Below are positions 26,780 to 37,517 of a stretch of DNA of 64,000 nt, one piece after another. The translations under genes and the position numbers were made by a program. Where the stretch lies: NCBI GenBank assembly GCA_003165075.1, contig PLSM01000108.1:75687-139686 (forward strand), in the 5' to 3' direction. Source of the DNA: Acidobacteriaceae bacterium (GTDB lineage Bacteria > Acidobacteriota > Terriglobia > Terriglobales > Acidobacteriaceae). Within the stretch, counting starts at the first letter, position 1. Each line of letters starts with the position of its first letter. A model generated the notes under the pieces. The model was not told the DNA's origin. It was given only the letters and a program-made list of their open reading frames with translations, and searched no databases.

Positions 26780-28126
26780 TCAGCAGCGAACAATCTTAGG
26801 TGAGACGATGCCCTTGGTCGCGTTGCGGGTGTCGATGACCAACTGTGCCTGCGCGACGATGGCGGGATAGTCGTAGCTGGTGTGGTCGGTGACAATCACC
26901 ACGGCATCGAAGCGGGCGAGGTTCTCCAGGGGCGTGCTGGTCATGTTCAGGGCGTAGTGGCGGCCCTGGCCCACCTTGGGGAAGTAGGGGTCGTTGTAGG
27001 CCACGGTGGCGCCTTTGGCGCGCAGCAGTTCGATGATGGTGAGGGAGGGCGATTCGCGCAGGTCGTCGATGTCGCGCTTGTAGGCCAGGCCGAGGACGAG
27101 GACATTCGATCCTTTAATCGACTTCGAGTGCTGGTTGAGCGCAGAGGCTACCTGCTCGATAACGAAGTAGGGCATGTTGGTGTTGACTTCGCCGGCCAAC
27201 TCGATGAAACGGGTACGGAAGTCGAATTGTTTCGCCTTCCAGGATAGATAGAAGGGGTCGATAGGAATGCAGTGGCCTCCGAGGCCGGGGCCGGGATAGA
27301 AGGCCTGGAACCCGAAGGGCTTGGTGCGGGCGGCGTCGATCACTTCGTGAATGTCGATGCCCATGCGCATGCAGAGCTGCTTGAGTTCGTTGACCATGGC
27401 GATGTTGACGCAGCGATAGATGTTTTCAAGCAGCTTGGTCATCTCCGCGACGGCGGGGCTGCTGACGCGGACGACGCGGCGGAAGATGGTTCCGTAGAGG
27501 GTGGCGGCCAGCTCCGCGGCAGCGGGGCCGCAGCCGCCCACCACCTTGGGGATGTCGTGGCGGGAAACGGTTTCATTGCCCGGGTCTTCTCGCTCGGGCG
27601 AGAAGGCGACATGGATACCCGATTGCTCGAGAGTGCGCGCAACCTTGAGGCCCAGCGGATTGCCTTTCTCGAGCAGCGGAACAACAAGCTCATCTGTGGT
27701 GCCGGGATAGGTGGTGCTTTCAAGCACGATCAACTGGCCGTCGTGGAGATGGGGAGCGATAGCCTCGACGGTGCCGGTGACAAAGCTGAGATCGGGCTCG
27801 TGGTATTCGTTGAGGGGCGTGGGGACACAGATGATGACCGCATCCATCTGCGCGATTTCAGAGTAGTCGGCAGTGGCGCGGAAGCCGGAGCGTTGCGCTT
27901 GCTGAATCATCGCGGGAAGAATGCGGACGATGTAAGAGTTGCCCGCGTTGAGCGCCGCGACCTTGTCGGGGGCGATGTCAAAGCCGGTGACGTGGAAGCG
28001 CTCGCCGCTGAAGAGCAGAGCCAGAGGCAATCCCACGTACCCCATTCCGACGATGCCCACGCGGGCCTCACGGGATTCAACCCTTTGCTTCAGATCGGTC
28101 AGCGTGCTTGGCGTTGTAGCGGTCAT
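26780..28126 (-). CDS. wbpA: Nucleotide-sugar (UDP-GlcNAc/GalNAc) dehydrogenase
   Basis: Oxidises C6 of a UDP-hexosamine to the uronic acid for surface polysaccharide. The 448-residue protein has the Rossmann motif GIVGMGYVGLP near residue 26, the K231/N235 pair in TKLLENIYR, and the catalytic nucleophile C286 in GPGLGGHCIPID. AFSPERE…DIPKVVGG and the C-terminal LGLAYKRDIDDLRESPS are typical of the WbpA/TviB group rather than UDP-glucose dehydrogenases, but substrate is inferred. The epimerase at 29250-30209 would be its usual partner; a foreign-looking segment now separates the two. Confidence 0.88.
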   Translation of the reverse strand: MTATTPSTLTDLKQRVESREARVGIVGMGYVGLPLALLFSGERFHVTGFDIAPDKVAALNAGNSYIVRILPAMIQQAQRSGFRATADYSEIAQMDAVIICVPTPLNEYHEPDLSFVTGTVEAIAPHLHDGQLIVLESTTYPGTTDELVVPLLEKGNPLGLKVARTLEQSGIHVAFSPEREDPGNETVSRHDIPKVVGGCGPAAAELAATLYGTIFRRVVRVSSPAVAEMTKLLENIYRCVNIAMVNELKQLCMRMGIDIHEVIDAARTKPFGFQAFYPGPGLGGHCIPIDPFYLSWKAKQFDFRTRFIELAGEVNTNMPYFVIEQVASALNQHSKSIKGSNVLVLGLAYKRDIDDLRESPSLTIIELLRAKGATVAYNDPYFPKVGQGRHYALNMTSTPLENLARFDAVVIVTDHTSYDYPAIVAQAQLVIDTRNATKGIVSPKIVRC

Positions 28127-28228
28127 GCTCTCGATTGTAAGCCGCTGGCGAGCGAATAGTCGGTAGTGGGTCAGTTTGGATTCACGGGAGTGATAAACGG
28201 CAAGAGGATTGCCGAAATGCGGGCGATT

Positions 28229-28573
28229 CTAAAGTAGGCTGAAATGCTTGAGCAGCACTGTCAAGATCGTGCCCAATAGCAGAAGCCCAATTGCACCTAG
28301 CACACTCAATATCCAGCCAAACGCCTTGACCATGCCCTTCGCAGTATGAAAGTGCTCGGCGAGAGTTTCCAGTTTTTCGGCGTGCTTTTCGGCTGTCGAA
28401 ACTAGGCTCTGATTTGAGGCCTCTAGTTTTCCAATGGAGCGCTGGATCTCTAAAGCGATTTGCAGAAAGAAATTGTGGTCATTAGAAGACGGAGTATGGA
28501 TCGGTGGAGTCCCCGATGCGGTTTCGGGGGGATTGGTACTCCGCGAAATTTCCCGTTCACCCCGAGATGGCAC
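28229..28573 (-). CDS. Small coiled-coil protein with C-terminal membrane anchor, unknown function
   Basis: A 114-residue protein with a polar N-terminus, an amphipathic coiled-coil segment (about residues 38-78, SIGKLEASNQSLVSTAEKHA) and one C-terminal transmembrane helix (WILSVLGAIGLLLLGTILTVLL). It starts with GTG, preceded by GGGGGA, and overlaps the upstream gene by 17 bases, so the two are co-translated. Base composition is clearly more AT-rich than the flanking genes, suggesting transfer. Together with its partner it resembles a conserved two-gene module that I recognise but cannot name. No function is assigned. Confidence 0.6.
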   Translation of the reverse strand: MPSRGEREISRSTNPPETASGTPPIHTPSSNDHNFFLQIALEIQRSIGKLEASNQSLVSTAEKHAEKLETLAEHFHTAKGMVKAFGWILSVLGAIGLLLLGTILTVLLKHFSLL

Positions 28574-28856
28574 TGGTATCCCCCATTTTGGCCGTCAACC
28601 ACTCCCAAGTACTGAGCGGTGCTCGCCCGAAGTAGCTGTTTACGCTGAGAACTATGGCATTGGATATGCTTTCATCAGTGCTTATGCCAAGGCGCTTGGA
28701 AAGCTCTTGAGATGTCATTGTATTGGGCCCAATCACTAACCACTGCCCAGTCCCAACCGACAGATTTGCATCAGGAAACTCGGTTTCAATTTTCGTACTT
28801 AGCGCGGCGGGGGTAGTAGCCGCAATAATTGCGAAAATCTTCTTATCAGTAGCCAT
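28557..28856 (-). CDS. Small conserved protein of unknown function, partner of the membrane-anchored gene
   Basis: A 99-residue soluble protein: KKIFAIIAATTPAAL, then TGQWLVIGPNTMTSQELSKRLGI, then VVLSVNSYFGRAPLSTWEWLTAKMG. The beta-alpha-beta pattern with GQWLV in the middle resembles small SinR/Cas2-like ferredoxin folds, but that is a visual impression only. GAGG lies just before the ATG. Its 3' end overlaps the start of the membrane partner. Low GC relative to neighbours and a nearby transposase remnant suggest horizontal acquisition. Confidence 0.6.
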   Translation of the reverse strand: MATDKKIFAIIAATTPAALSTKIETEFPDANLSVGTGQWLVIGPNTMTSQELSKRLGISTDESISNAIVLSVNSYFGRAPLSTWEWLTAKMGDTSAISG

Positions 28857-28916
28857 GACCTCTACACTATCCTATGCCCCCCTCCCCTTGTGCAAGAGCA
28901 CTTTAGGATTAGGACG

Positions 28917-29132
28917 CTAAAAAAGTCCATTCAGTACCGATTTAGGCTCCGTCAGTTTCACCAGCACTTCAACCGTCCAAACGTGATGCGCCAAACCCGC
29001 TTCCATTGCAGGGGTCACCCGCAGAGTCTTGTGCATGCGGCAAAAGTTATAGAACATTAAATGGATCGCGAGCATGTGCTCGTGCTCTCCTACCCTCCTC
29101 GGTAAACCTCTCGTCAGCCCGAAAAGTCTGGA
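28917..29132 (-). pseudogene. C-terminal fragment of an IS transposase
   Basis: Reading the minus strand between two stops gives about 72 residues, including EHEHMLAIHLMFYNFCRMHKTL and RVTPAMEAGLAHHVWTVEVL, the C-terminal end of a DDE transposase type found in many IS elements of soil bacteria (related copies read ALHFMHYNFCRIHKTLRVTPAM). The N-terminal catalytic part is missing and no inverted repeats were seen, so it is a relic. Confidence 0.7.
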
Positions 29133-29249
29133 TCACATCCATTCAAGGCGCGGCTCCAGTATCCTGAGATGTGCGGGCTGCATCGCGGCGGACCGGGAAT
29201 GCTGAGGTACGCCAGGCGCAGCAGCGGGTTAGGCATCGGGGAGGATTTC
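29133..29249. other. Upstream region of the epimerase gene
   Basis: No gene; holds the ribosome site GGGGAGG just before the GTG start of the epimerase. Any promoter was not identifiable. Confidence 0.35.
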
Positions 29250-30209
29250 GTGGCGAAGTATCTGGTAACCGGAGTAGCGGGATTTATCGGGCGTTCGATT
29301 GCGGCGGCATTATTGGCGCGCGGCGAAACTGTGCGCGGCGTCGATAACTTCATAACCGGGAAGCGGGCTAACCTCGTAGGGCTTGAGGCGATGGAGTTTA
29401 TTGAGGGTGACCTGACCGATCCAGCCGTCTGCGCCAGGGCCTGCGCGGGCGTCGAATTCGTATTTCACGAGGCCGCGTTGGCCTCTGTCCCGCGTTCGGT
29501 GGCCGATCCGGTGGGCACCAACCTGAACTGCGTCACGGCCACGTTGAACGTGCTGGTGGCTGCGCGCGAGGCCGGGGTGCGACGGGTGGTGTATGCAGGG
29601 TCGTCGTCGGCTTATGGCGACACGCCCACGCTGCCCAAGCAGGAGGCGATGCTGCCCAACCCGATTTCGCCGTATGCCGTAGCCAAGCTGGCTGGCGAAC
29701 ATTACATGCGATGCTTCACGCGGGTGTATGGGCTGGAGACGGTGGTGCTGCGCTACTTCAATGTCTTTGGACCCTACCAGGACCCGACATCGCATTATTC
29801 GGGAGTGCTGGCTATTTTCTGCCGCCGGATGCTGGCCGGAGAGCAAGCTACGATTTTTGGAGACGGCGAGCAAAGCCGGGACTTTACCTACATTGACAAT
29901 GTGGTTCATGCCAACCTATTGGCTGCCGCAGCTCCGGCCGATAAGGTATCTGGACAGATGATGAATATGGCGACGGGCTCGCGAATCACGCTGAACCAAA
30001 CCTTCAGGATCCTTTGTGAATTGACCGGGTATAGCGGCGAGCCAGCTTATGCTCCGTCGCGCGCCGGAGACATCCGCGACTCGCTGGCCGACATCGGGCT
30101 GGCGGGCGAACTGCTCGGTTATAAGCCGGTCGTGGACTTCCGCACGGGACTGCAGCGCACGGTGGAGTGGTACAGGTTGGGCGGTGAGGGGATTGGTTCG
30201 CGAGCATAG
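29250..30209 (+). CDS. NAD-dependent sugar-nucleotide epimerase/dehydratase (UDP-hexosamine 4-epimerase type)
   Basis: A 319-residue short-chain dehydrogenase that probably interconverts UDP-GlcNAc and UDP-GalNAc or their uronic acids. It has YLVTGVAGFIGRSIA at the N-terminus, the SSSAYGD catalytic serine loop and the YAVAK catalytic pair, then RYFNVFGP. The GTG was chosen because GGGGAGG lies six bases upstream and the Rossmann motif follows directly; an ATG 27 codons earlier lacks support. WbpP-like function fits the WbpA-type dehydrogenase nearby. Confidence 0.85.
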   Translation: MAKYLVTGVAGFIGRSIAAALLARGETVRGVDNFITGKRANLVGLEAMEFIEGDLTDPAVCARACAGVEFVFHEAALASVPRSVADPVGTNLNCVTATLNVLVAAREAGVRRVVYAGSSSAYGDTPTLPKQEAMLPNPISPYAVAKLAGEHYMRCFTRVYGLETVVLRYFNVFGPYQDPTSHYSGVLAIFCRRMLAGEQATIFGDGEQSRDFTYIDNVVHANLLAAAAPADKVSGQMMNMATGSRITLNQTFRILCELTGYSGEPAYAPSRAGDIRDSLADIGLAGELLGYKPVVDFRTGLQRTVEWYRLGGEGIGSRA

Positions 30210-30481
30210 ATGGTCAAATAAAGTCATGTAGCGACGGAGTGACGTAACTCACATGCAAATTGTTAGCAAAATGGTAGAGTTTCATTGATTTCACTAAATA
30301 GTTTGCGCTCAAGGAATTCTGTGAGTTCCCACGCGCAGCGCACATGGGTCTTGGCCCTGGCGATTTCTGCTGTATCTTGCACTGCACTTTATTTTTTGAA
30401 GCACTTATCCAGGCATTAAAGGCGGTCTCCGGGGTGCACTGCGATCGGACCCGGAAAGCTGCAACGAGGGCGGGTCGAGAA
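30210..30481. other. AT-rich upstream region of the glycosyltransferase gene
   Basis: About 270 bases without a convincing gene. It includes a CRP-like inverted repeat (annotated) and a more AT-rich stretch, consistent with a promoter. The upstream frame of the glycosyltransferase stays open for 46 codons here, but without a good start. Confidence 0.4.
30238..30253. promoter_or_regulatory. CRP/FNR-like site AGTGA-N6-TCACA
   Basis: Half-sites AGTGA and TCACA with a six-base spacer match the CRP consensus TGTGA-N6-TCACA at nine of ten half-site positions. It is about 230 bases before the glycosyltransferase ATG. A similar site occurs at 45605. Confidence 0.35.
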
Positions 30482-31723
30482 ATGTCTTCTCCTAAAACAC
30501 TTCAGCTTGTATCCGGGTCGAGGGATACTTCCAAGCATGCTCCACACATTGTTGTAGGTGTCACCAGTGCGCAGCATTTTCTGGCGATCAAGGGGCGGTT
30601 GCGTGCGCTGTGCGAGGCAGGCTTTCGCGTCACCCTGGTCTCCAGGCCGGGGGGGCTACTGGAAATCGCTGCCCGGGAAGAGGATGCGGAGGCAGTGGGA
30701 GTTCCCATGGAGCGGGAGTTTGCTCCATACACAGACCTGGTTTCGCTGGTCAGGTTATGGAGGCTTCTGAGAAAACTGAGACCGGATGCAACAGAATTCA
30801 GCACGCCAAAAGCCGGCGTGCTGGGCACACTCGCTGCGAGGCTGGCCGGCGTGCCCAGACGGGTTTACCTGCTTCGCGGGCTCAAAGTGGAAACTGCCAT
30901 CGGGTTCAGGCGATTGGTGCTTCTTGAATCGGAACGGTTGGCAATGGCTTGCGCCCACGTAGTGATCTGCAACAGCGCGAGCCTTCGCGCCAAAGTGCTG
31001 GAACTGGGTCTGGCGCCCGCAGCCAAACTGCGTGTGCTGGGAGACGGCAGCAGCAAAGGCGTGGACTTGGATCGATTTGCTCCGGGACCGGACGAGATGC
31101 GGAGCCGGCTCAATATACCGCCTGCGGCTCCAGTAGTGGGCTTTGTGGGGAAACTGACCCGCGATAAGGGATTGCCGGAACTGATTGACGCGTTCGATCA
31201 GATCCTGATGAAGGAACCGCTGGCGAGGCTGCTGCTGGTGGGATGGTTCGACGTGGCGGAAGATGGAGTGGACGAGCGCCTGAGGCTACGTATCCAGAAC
31301 CACCCCAGCATCATCTCTACTGGATTTGTGGCCGACACGGCGCCCTACTATCGCGCCATGGACTTGCTGGTTCTACCCACCCGGCGCGAAGGCTTTCCGA
31401 ATGTAGTCCTGGAGGCTGCGGCCACCGGAGTGCCGGTAATCACAACTCGGGCGACAGGATCTCGCGATTCCGTAGTTCCTGGGGTAACTGGTCTTTTAAT
31501 TTCTCCCCGCTCAGCAGACGAGATTAGCAAGGCAGTCCTGAAACTGCTTTGTGATCCGCAGAGAAGCCGCATGGGCGAAGCCGGGCGGACATGGGTGATG
31601 GGGCGCTTTGAAAAAAGGCACGTGCTAGGTATGACCGTCGCGTTCTATCTGAACCTGTTGAAGCCCAGGGAGAATGAGAACCCGGGCCGCCTGGTTATGG
31701 ATTCGGCTGAGAGGTCAGCATAA
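30482..31723 (+). CDS. Group 4 family glycosyltransferase
   Basis: A 413-residue GT-B glycosyltransferase, probably adding a sugar to a lipid-linked polysaccharide precursor at the cytoplasmic membrane face. The C-terminal half has [20 protein letters not shown] and the EX7E motif [18 protein letters not shown]. The N-terminal acceptor half resembles WcaL/PelF-like or Cps-type enzymes ([22 protein letters not shown]). The ATG at this position was chosen over an upstream open frame; GAGGGCGGG lies about ten bases before. Its 3' end overlaps the convergent nuoN stop by 29 bases. Confidence 0.88.
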   Translation: MSSPKTLQLVSGSRDTSKHAPHIVVGVTSAQHFLAIKGRLRALCEAGFRVTLVSRPGGLLEIAAREEDAEAVGVPMEREFAPYTDLVSLVRLWRLLRKLRPDATEFSTPKAGVLGTLAARLAGVPRRVYLLRGLKVETAIGFRRLVLLESERLAMACAHVVICNSASLRAKVLELGLAPAAKLRVLGDGSSKGVDLDRFAPGPDEMRSRLNIPPAAPVVGFVGKLTRDKGLPELIDAFDQILMKEPLARLLLVGWFDVAEDGVDERLRLRIQNHPSIISTGFVADTAPYYRAMDLLVLPTRREGFPNVVLEAAATGVPVITTRATGSRDSVVPGVTGLLISPRSADEISKAVLKLLCDPQRSRMGEAGRTWVMGRFEKRHVLGMTVAFYLNLLKPRENENPGRLVMDSAERSA

Positions 31724-33209
31724 CTCCAGGTTCGACCGCCGCGGCGGGGGGAGCCTGAAGGGTGTGTGCGCCGGCCTCGGCTGCATGCAGCACTTCACCA
31801 GGCACAATGCCAAGAACCAGGGTTGCGGCTACCGCAAACAGCAGGGCTGCGCCCACCGCAACGCCCACTTGTGGAGTGAGAACCGGCGCGCCCCCGTCCG
31901 ATTCGACTGGACGCTGCGCGGCGGCAAACGCAAGGTGCAGATAATACGCTGCGGCCAGGCCGGAGTTGAGCAGGCCGATGATGGCAAGCCACACCGCGCC
32001 TCCGCCCACTGCGGCGGTGAAGGAATAGAACTTGCCGAAGAAGCCGCCCGTGAACGGAATTCCGACCAGCGAGGCGAGAAAGAAGATGAGCAAGGCACCG
32101 AGCAACGGTGAGCGGTAAATGAGGCCCCGGAAATCCTGAATAAGGGGTAGCTCGTCCTCGTATCCGCTGACCAGTGTCACCACGGCAAAGATGCCCACGT
32201 TCATGGCCGCATAGGCAGCGATGTAGAAACTGGCAGCGGCAATTCCGCTGGAGCCGAGACCGGCAAATGCAGCCAGCAGGTAGCCGGCATGAGCAATGGA
32301 GGAATAGGCCAGCATGCGCTTTACGTTTTGCTGGCGCAGCGCCGCCAGGTTGCCGACGGTCATTGAAAGCACAGCCACACCCCACAGCAGCGGAGACCAG
32401 AGCGAACGCAGAGTGGGGAACACCTCATAGACCACACGCAACAGCAGTGCGAATGCCGCAGCTTTGGGAGCCGTGGAGAGAAGCGCGACCACCGGTGAGG
32501 GCGCACCCTCGTAGACGTCCGGGGTCCACACGTGGAATGGCGCCGCCGACACCTTGAACAGGATGCCGACCAGCATGAGCGCCAGCGCGGCAAGCACCAG
32601 GGAATGATTTTGCGCGGTCGGAATGGCGCGCGCAATTTCATATACCTGGGTGGTACCGGTAGCGCCGAAGATCAGGGCGATGCCGTAGAGCAGGAAGGCC
32701 GTGGCAAAGGAACCGAGAAGGAAATACTTGATGGCGGCTTCAGGGCCGCGGCCAGTGTCTTTGCGGTATCCAGCTAGAACATAAGTGGCAATGGAGGAAA
32801 TCTCAAGGGCGATAAAGACCAGCAGCAATTCCACCGCGCTGGTGAGCAGGCACATGCCCACAGCCCCGAAGACTACCAGGGCATAGTATTCGCCCTGATG
32901 ATGGCTTTTGGCGGGGAGAGTATCAAGCGCCAGCAGGATCGCGACCAAAACGATTCCGCAGATGAGGACGTGGAAGAAGACGGTGAAGGGACTGGTCTCG
33001 ACGGTGGCGGAGAAGGCGGTGCCTACGGGCAATGCAAGCTGTCCGAGGCTGGCCCACAGAGCCAGCGTGGTGCCGATCGCGGCCACCCAGCCCAGCGAAC
33101 GGCGCGGCCACGGGGCGGGCAGCGAGGCGTCCACCACCATGACAAGCACGCCGGTGAGGGTGAGGATCACCTCGGGAAGGATGCGGTAGATGTCGGGAAC
33201 AGGGTTCAC
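31695..33209 (-). CDS. nuoN: NADH-quinone oxidoreductase subunit N
   Basis: Antiporter-like proton-pumping membrane subunit of complex I; 504 residues with about 14 membrane helices and the conserved Lys/Glu region ([45 protein letters not shown]). It is the last gene of the operon and its start overlaps the nuoM stop by four bases. Its 3' end runs 29 bases into the convergent glycosyltransferase gene, so no terminator lies between the two. Confidence 0.95.
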   Translation of the reverse strand: MNPVPDIYRILPEVILTLTGVLVMVVDASLPAPWPRRSLGWVAAIGTTLALWASLGQLALPVGTAFSATVETSPFTVFFHVLICGIVLVAILLALDTLPAKSHHQGEYYALVVFGAVGMCLLTSAVELLLVFIALEISSIATYVLAGYRKDTGRGPEAAIKYFLLGSFATAFLLYGIALIFGATGTTQVYEIARAIPTAQNHSLVLAALALMLVGILFKVSAAPFHVWTPDVYEGAPSPVVALLSTAPKAAAFALLLRVVYEVFPTLRSLWSPLLWGVAVLSMTVGNLAALRQQNVKRMLAYSSIAHAGYLLAAFAGLGSSGIAAASFYIAAYAAMNVGIFAVVTLVSGYEDELPLIQDFRGLIYRSPLLGALLIFFLASLVGIPFTGGFFGKFYSFTAAVGGGAVWLAIIGLLNSGLAAAYYLHLAFAAAQRPVESDGGAPVLTPQVGVAVGAALLFAVAATLVLGIVPGEVLHAAEAGAHTLQAPPAAAVEPGVMLTSQPNP

Positions 33210-34735
33210 CGCAGGCCCTCCAGATGGGAGTAGAGAGTGGAGACGTGATCAGGCAAGGAGGTCAGTTCTTTCACTAGAGGAGTGCCGACGCGATTCTCGA
33301 TGGTGGGAATCCAGAGCGAAGGAGCTAGGCCCATGACCAGCATCAGGACCGCCAGTGGCCATAGCATTGCCTGCGCGCCCAGGCCGAGATCGACACCGGG
33401 CTTGGACAGAGCCATCTCACTCGGAGGGCCGTAGAAAAGCCGCTGCACCAGCCAGAGCATGTAGGCCGCACCGAGAATGACGCCCAGCGCGGCGGCGATT
33501 GCCCATCCGCGGCTGACGCCCGTAAAGGTGCTGGAGAGGATAAGGAACTCGCCCACAAAGCCGCTGAGCATGGGCAAGCCGATCATGGCCAGCGCGGTAA
33601 TGACAAAAAGCGTGGCTGTCTGCGGGACTCGGGCGGCGAGGCCACCGTAGGAGACGATCTGGCTGGTTGCGTAACGATCGTAGAGCGCGCCGAGCAGCAG
33701 GAAGAGCGCACCGTCGACCACGCCGTGGCTGAGGATCTGAAAGACAGCGCCGTCGGAGCCGGTGAAAGTGAGGCCGTAAATGCCCAGCGTAATCAGGCTG
33801 AGATGGCTGAGAGCCGCGTAGGCAAGCAGACGCCAGAAGTCGCGCTGCACCAGGGCCAGACATGCGCCATAGAGGATTCCAATGACCGCCAGGGCGACCA
33901 GAATCGGAGCCACGGCACGGGCCTGGGCAGGGAAGAGCTCCACATGGAAGCGCAGCATGGAGTAGAGGCCCAGCTTGCCGGCCACGACCATGGCCAGGGC
34001 GACCGGCGCTTCGCTGTAGGTGTCGGCTACCCAGCCGTGCAGCGGGAAGACCGGCACCTTGACCGCAAAGGCGAAGAGAAACGCGAGCGCGACCCAGCAG
34101 AGCGGCCCCGCCGGCAGGGAGCCGGTGGCAATCAGCACCTGCAACTCAGCAAAGTTGAATGTGCCGGTGCGGGCATAGAGCCACAGAATCGCAACCAGGA
34201 GCGGTGCGGAGGGGATGAATGTGAAGAGGAAGAACTTGAGGGCGGCTTTGGGTCCGTCCCTGCGGCCGTACATGGCGATGAGGATTGCCATGGGCACCAG
34301 CGACAGCTCCCAGAAGCCGTAATAGACCATGAGGTCAAGAGAAAGGAAGACGCCGAACATGGCCGTTTGCTGCAAGAGGAAAAGCGAATAGAAGATCTTG
34401 CGGCGTTCCTTAATGGCGTTCCAACTGGCCAGAACGCCGACCGGAGCCAGTAATCCTACAAGCACCACCAGCCACAGGCTAAGGCCGTCCACGCCCACGT
34501 GGTAGGAGATGGCAGGATTTTCAATCCACGGACGGTTGATTTCGAACTGGAAACCATGCTGGCCGAGTACGAAATGCGCAGGCAGATGCAGGGTGAGGCC
34601 GAAACTGACCAGCGACGTGAGGAGCGCGATCCATGCCGGAAGCTTGCCGCGGTCAGGCAGGAGGGCCACGAGCACAGCGCCGGCGAGCGGGACCAGGAGG
34701 ATCAACGTGAGGATCGATTCATTCATCGTACTCAT
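33206..34735 (-). CDS. nuoM: NADH-quinone oxidoreductase subunit M
   Basis: Second antiporter-like subunit; 509 residues with about 14 membrane helices. The conserved Glu is in [14 protein letters not shown] and the lysine in the segment [26 protein letters not shown]. It lies three bases after nuoL and overlaps nuoN, consistent with stepwise assembly of the membrane arm. Confidence 0.96.
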   Translation of the reverse strand: MSTMNESILTLILLVPLAGAVLVALLPDRGKLPAWIALLTSLVSFGLTLHLPAHFVLGQHGFQFEINRPWIENPAISYHVGVDGLSLWLVVLVGLLAPVGVLASWNAIKERRKIFYSLFLLQQTAMFGVFLSLDLMVYYGFWELSLVPMAILIAMYGRRDGPKAALKFFLFTFIPSAPLLVAILWLYARTGTFNFAELQVLIATGSLPAGPLCWVALAFLFAFAVKVPVFPLHGWVADTYSEAPVALAMVVAGKLGLYSMLRFHVELFPAQARAVAPILVALAVIGILYGACLALVQRDFWRLLAYAALSHLSLITLGIYGLTFTGSDGAVFQILSHGVVDGALFLLLGALYDRYATSQIVSYGGLAARVPQTATLFVITALAMIGLPMLSGFVGEFLILSSTFTGVSRGWAIAAALGVILGAAYMLWLVQRLFYGPPSEMALSKPGVDLGLGAQAMLWPLAVLMLVMGLAPSLWIPTIENRVGTPLVKELTSLPDHVSTLYSHLEGLR

Positions 34736-34738
34736 CCC

Positions 34739-36676
34739 TTATTGCCCCGCCATGCTGAGGTGAATTCCGAAGCCCGCCAGAAATGTGGTCCACGGAACGA
34801 AAACGAAAATGAGTAAAGCCGCGGCACCGAAAGCGAGCCACGCCGCATAAGAGCGCAGATTGCCCGACTGCCAGCGCTGCAGGATGGCCCCAGCAAGCCG
34901 GGCGACGCGTGCCAGCAACCACGCCAGACCACCGAGCACGGCCATATCCACCACCCACTCGAGGAAGAGCCGCGACAGGGCCAGCAGCGGCTTGACGATG
35001 GTCCAGGTGTAAATTTCGTCGACGAAATATTTATGTGCCAGCAACTGGTAGCCCGCGGGAAGTGCAGCGGCAAGCTGGCCGGGGCTTTCCGGACGGCGGC
35101 AGTAGAAGCGGTCGGCCACATACCAGCCCAGAAGCGCCACGGCGACAGCCAGAATGCTGAGAAGCACTTCCAACTGCTGGTTTCCCGCTTCAACTGCGCG
35201 CGCACCCGTGGATGGCGCGAGCCAGGCTGCGAAGCGCTCAATGCCGATCCAGCCGCCACCTACGGAGAGCAGGGCCAGAACGACCAAAGTGCCAAGCATC
35301 GACCACGGGCTCTCATGCGGGTGCGCATCGCCGCTGCGCGATTCCCCGAGGAAGGTGAGATACCAAAGGCGGAACATGTAAAAGGCTGTGAGCAGCGCGG
35401 TGAGAAGGCCTACGAACCACAGTACTTTGCCGCTGGTGCCTTGCAGGAATGCTGCGTATAGGATCGCGTCCTTTGAGAAGAAGCCCGCAAACGGGAAGAA
35501 ACCGGCAATGGCGAACACCGCCGCAGTCATGGTCCAAAAGGTGATGGGCAGTTTCTTGCGGAGGCCACCCATCTTGCGCAAATCTTGCTCGCCGCCCAGG
35601 GCATGAATCACAGAGCCCGCAGCAAGGAAGAGCAAGGCCTTGAAGAAGGCGTGGGTCATCAGGTGGAAGATAGCCGCCGAGTAAGCTGCAACGCCGCAAC
35701 CGAGAAACATGTAGCCGAGCTGCGAAATGGTGGAGTAGGCCAGGACGCGCTTGATGTCGTTCTGGACCAGGCCGATGGTGGCGGCAAACAGGGCCGTTGC
35801 CGCGCCAACGATGGCCACCACCGTGAGCGCGAACGGCGAGCGGTCAAAGAGAGCATGGGTGCGGGCGATCATGTAGACGCCCGCGGTGACCATGGTGGCC
35901 GCGTGGATGAGCGCGGAGACCGGGGTGGGACCCTCCATGGCGTCGGGAAGCCAGATGTAGAGCGGAAGCTGCGCGCTTTTTCCTGTTGCGCCGAGGAGCA
36001 GGCAGAGACAGATCACGGTGAGGATGCCGCCGGTCCAAGCCGGGCTCGTGGTCAACTTTGCGGCGATTTCGCTGAAGGTGAGAGTACCGAAGTTGGCCAG
36101 CAGCAGAAACATGCCGATGAGAAAACCGAAGTCGCCGATGCGGTTGACGATGAAGGCTTTCTTGCCGGCGTCGGCCGCCGAGTCGCGCTGGAAGTAGAAG
36201 CCGATGAGCAGATACGATGCGAGGCCCACGCCCTCCCAGCCGACAAACATCACCAGGGCGTTGCCGGCGAGCACCAGAACCGTCATGAAAAACATGAACA
36301 GGTTCATGTAGCTGAAGAAACGCCAGTAGCCCTCTTCATGCGCCATGTAGCCGACGGAGTAGATGTGGATGAGGAAACCTACGCCGGTGACGACGAGCAG
36401 CATGACGAGGGAAAGCTGATCGAGGACGAAGCTGAAGTTCACATGCAGCGTGCCGGCGTTGATCCAGGCTATGGGGCAGGTCTCGACATAGGGCAGGGGC
36501 AAGCCCGCAGCGGTTGCCGTGAAGGCGTTGAACACAACGGCCAGCGCGGCCAGCGGCATCAGCAGCGCGATGGCAGAGACGAGCCATTGCGGCAGGCGGC
36601 GACCCAGAGTTCCGTTGAGCACAAACCCGGCGAAGGGCAGCAGCGGAATCAGCCAGAGATGGAGGTTTGCGTTCAT
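34739..36676 (-). CDS. nuoL: NADH-quinone oxidoreductase subunit L
   Basis: Distal antiporter-like subunit with the lateral helix; 645 residues. Motifs include [51 protein letters not shown] and [13 protein letters not shown]-type ([19 protein letters not shown]). The start was set at the ATG that overlaps the nuoK stop ([17 protein letters not shown]); the longer open frame upstream overlaps nuoK fully and is not coding. Confidence 0.95.
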   Translation of the reverse strand: MNANLHLWLIPLLPFAGFVLNGTLGRRLPQWLVSAIALLMPLAALAVVFNAFTATAAGLPLPYVETCPIAWINAGTLHVNFSFVLDQLSLVMLLVVTGVGFLIHIYSVGYMAHEEGYWRFFSYMNLFMFFMTVLVLAGNALVMFVGWEGVGLASYLLIGFYFQRDSAADAGKKAFIVNRIGDFGFLIGMFLLLANFGTLTFSEIAAKLTTSPAWTGGILTVICLCLLLGATGKSAQLPLYIWLPDAMEGPTPVSALIHAATMVTAGVYMIARTHALFDRSPFALTVVAIVGAATALFAATIGLVQNDIKRVLAYSTISQLGYMFLGCGVAAYSAAIFHLMTHAFFKALLFLAAGSVIHALGGEQDLRKMGGLRKKLPITFWTMTAAVFAIAGFFPFAGFFSKDAILYAAFLQGTSGKVLWFVGLLTALLTAFYMFRLWYLTFLGESRSGDAHPHESPWSMLGTLVVLALLSVGGGWIGIERFAAWLAPSTGARAVEAGNQQLEVLLSILAVAVALLGWYVADRFYCRRPESPGQLAAALPAGYQLLAHKYFVDEIYTWTIVKPLLALSRLFLEWVVDMAVLGGLAWLLARVARLAGAILQRWQSGNLRSYAAWLAFGAAALLIFVFVPWTTFLAGFGIHLSMAGQ

Positions 36677-37008
36677 AGTTTCATCAGGTCGATGCGGTCG
36701 ACGGCCAGGGTAGCGCGGGCGCGGAAGATGGCGATAATGATGGCCAGTCCCACGGCAGCCTCTGCCGCAGCCACCACCATCACGAAGAAGACGAAGATCT
36801 GGCCCTTCACCGCGTGCCACTGGTGGGCGAAGGTCACAAAGGAAAGATTGACGCCGTTGAGCATCAGCTCAATGGACATGAAGACAGTAATGAGATTGCG
36901 CTTGATAAGAAAGCCGAGAACGCCGAGGCAGAACAGCGCCGCGCTGAGAAGCAGGTACCACGCGAGCGGAACTTCCTGCTGGAGCATGTGGGCATAGGTA
37001 GGATTCAT
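36673..37008 (-). CDS. nuoK: NADH-quinone oxidoreductase subunit K
   Basis: Small membrane subunit of 111 residues with three helices and the conserved [11 protein letters not shown] glutamates, as in other NuoK. It overlaps nuoJ and nuoL by four bases each. Confidence 0.96.
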   Translation of the reverse strand: MNPTYAHMLQQEVPLAWYLLLSAALFCLGVLGFLIKRNLITVFMSIELMLNGVNLSFVTFAHQWHAVKGQIFVFFVMVVAAAEAAVGLAIIIAIFRARATLAVDRIDLMKL

Positions 37009-37517
37009 TTGCCGGGCGTCCCTTCTCCGTCGCCGTGACGGGCCAGCGCGACCGCGCCCAGAATCGCGATGAGGATCAGCACGGAGGTGACCTCAAACGG
37101 CAGCAGCAACTTGGTGAAAAGCACCGCGCTAAGCTCCTGCGTGGACGTAATGTCGTCGCGCAGCCCAGCCGAGCCCAATCCCTGCGCCTTCAGGATCACG
37201 GTGGCGATGATGCCGAGAATGACGGCTACAGCGGGAAAGCCCACCAGGCGCGCGGCGTAACTGCCCCTGGTGCGCTCTTCACGGCCCGCATTGAGGAGCA
37301 TAACCACAAAGGTGAACAGCACCATGATGGCCCCGGCATAGACGATGACCTGCGCGGCAGCCAGGAATTCGGCTCCCAGCAGCAGGTAAAGCACCGCCAG
37401 CGAGACCATCACCACAATCAGCGAAAGGGCGCTGGAGATGGGATGACTCTGGAGCAGCAGATTCACAGCCCCAGCGAGGCAGAGTCCGGCAAACACGATA
37501 AAGAGAATCAGGTGCAT
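37005..37517 (-). CDS. nuoJ: NADH-quinone oxidoreductase subunit J
   Basis: Membrane subunit of 170 residues, five helices; the family segment [30 protein letters not shown] is present. It follows nuoH after a 104-base gap in which nuoI would normally be found, but nothing like nuoI remains there. Confidence 0.95.
   Translation of the reverse strand: MHLILFIVFAGLCLAGAVNLLLQSHPISSALSLIVVMVSLAVLYLLLGAEFLAAAQVIVYAGAIMVLFTFVVMLLNAGREERTRGSYAARLVGFPAVAVILGIIATVILKAQGLGSAGLRDDITSTQELSAVLFTKLLLPFEVTSVLILIAILGAVALARHGDGEGTPGK

Noticed and set aside
35585-36997. 470-codon plus-strand ORF antisense to nuoL/nuoK
   Set aside because: Charged repetitive composition typical of the antisense of membrane proteins; the nuo genes are certain.
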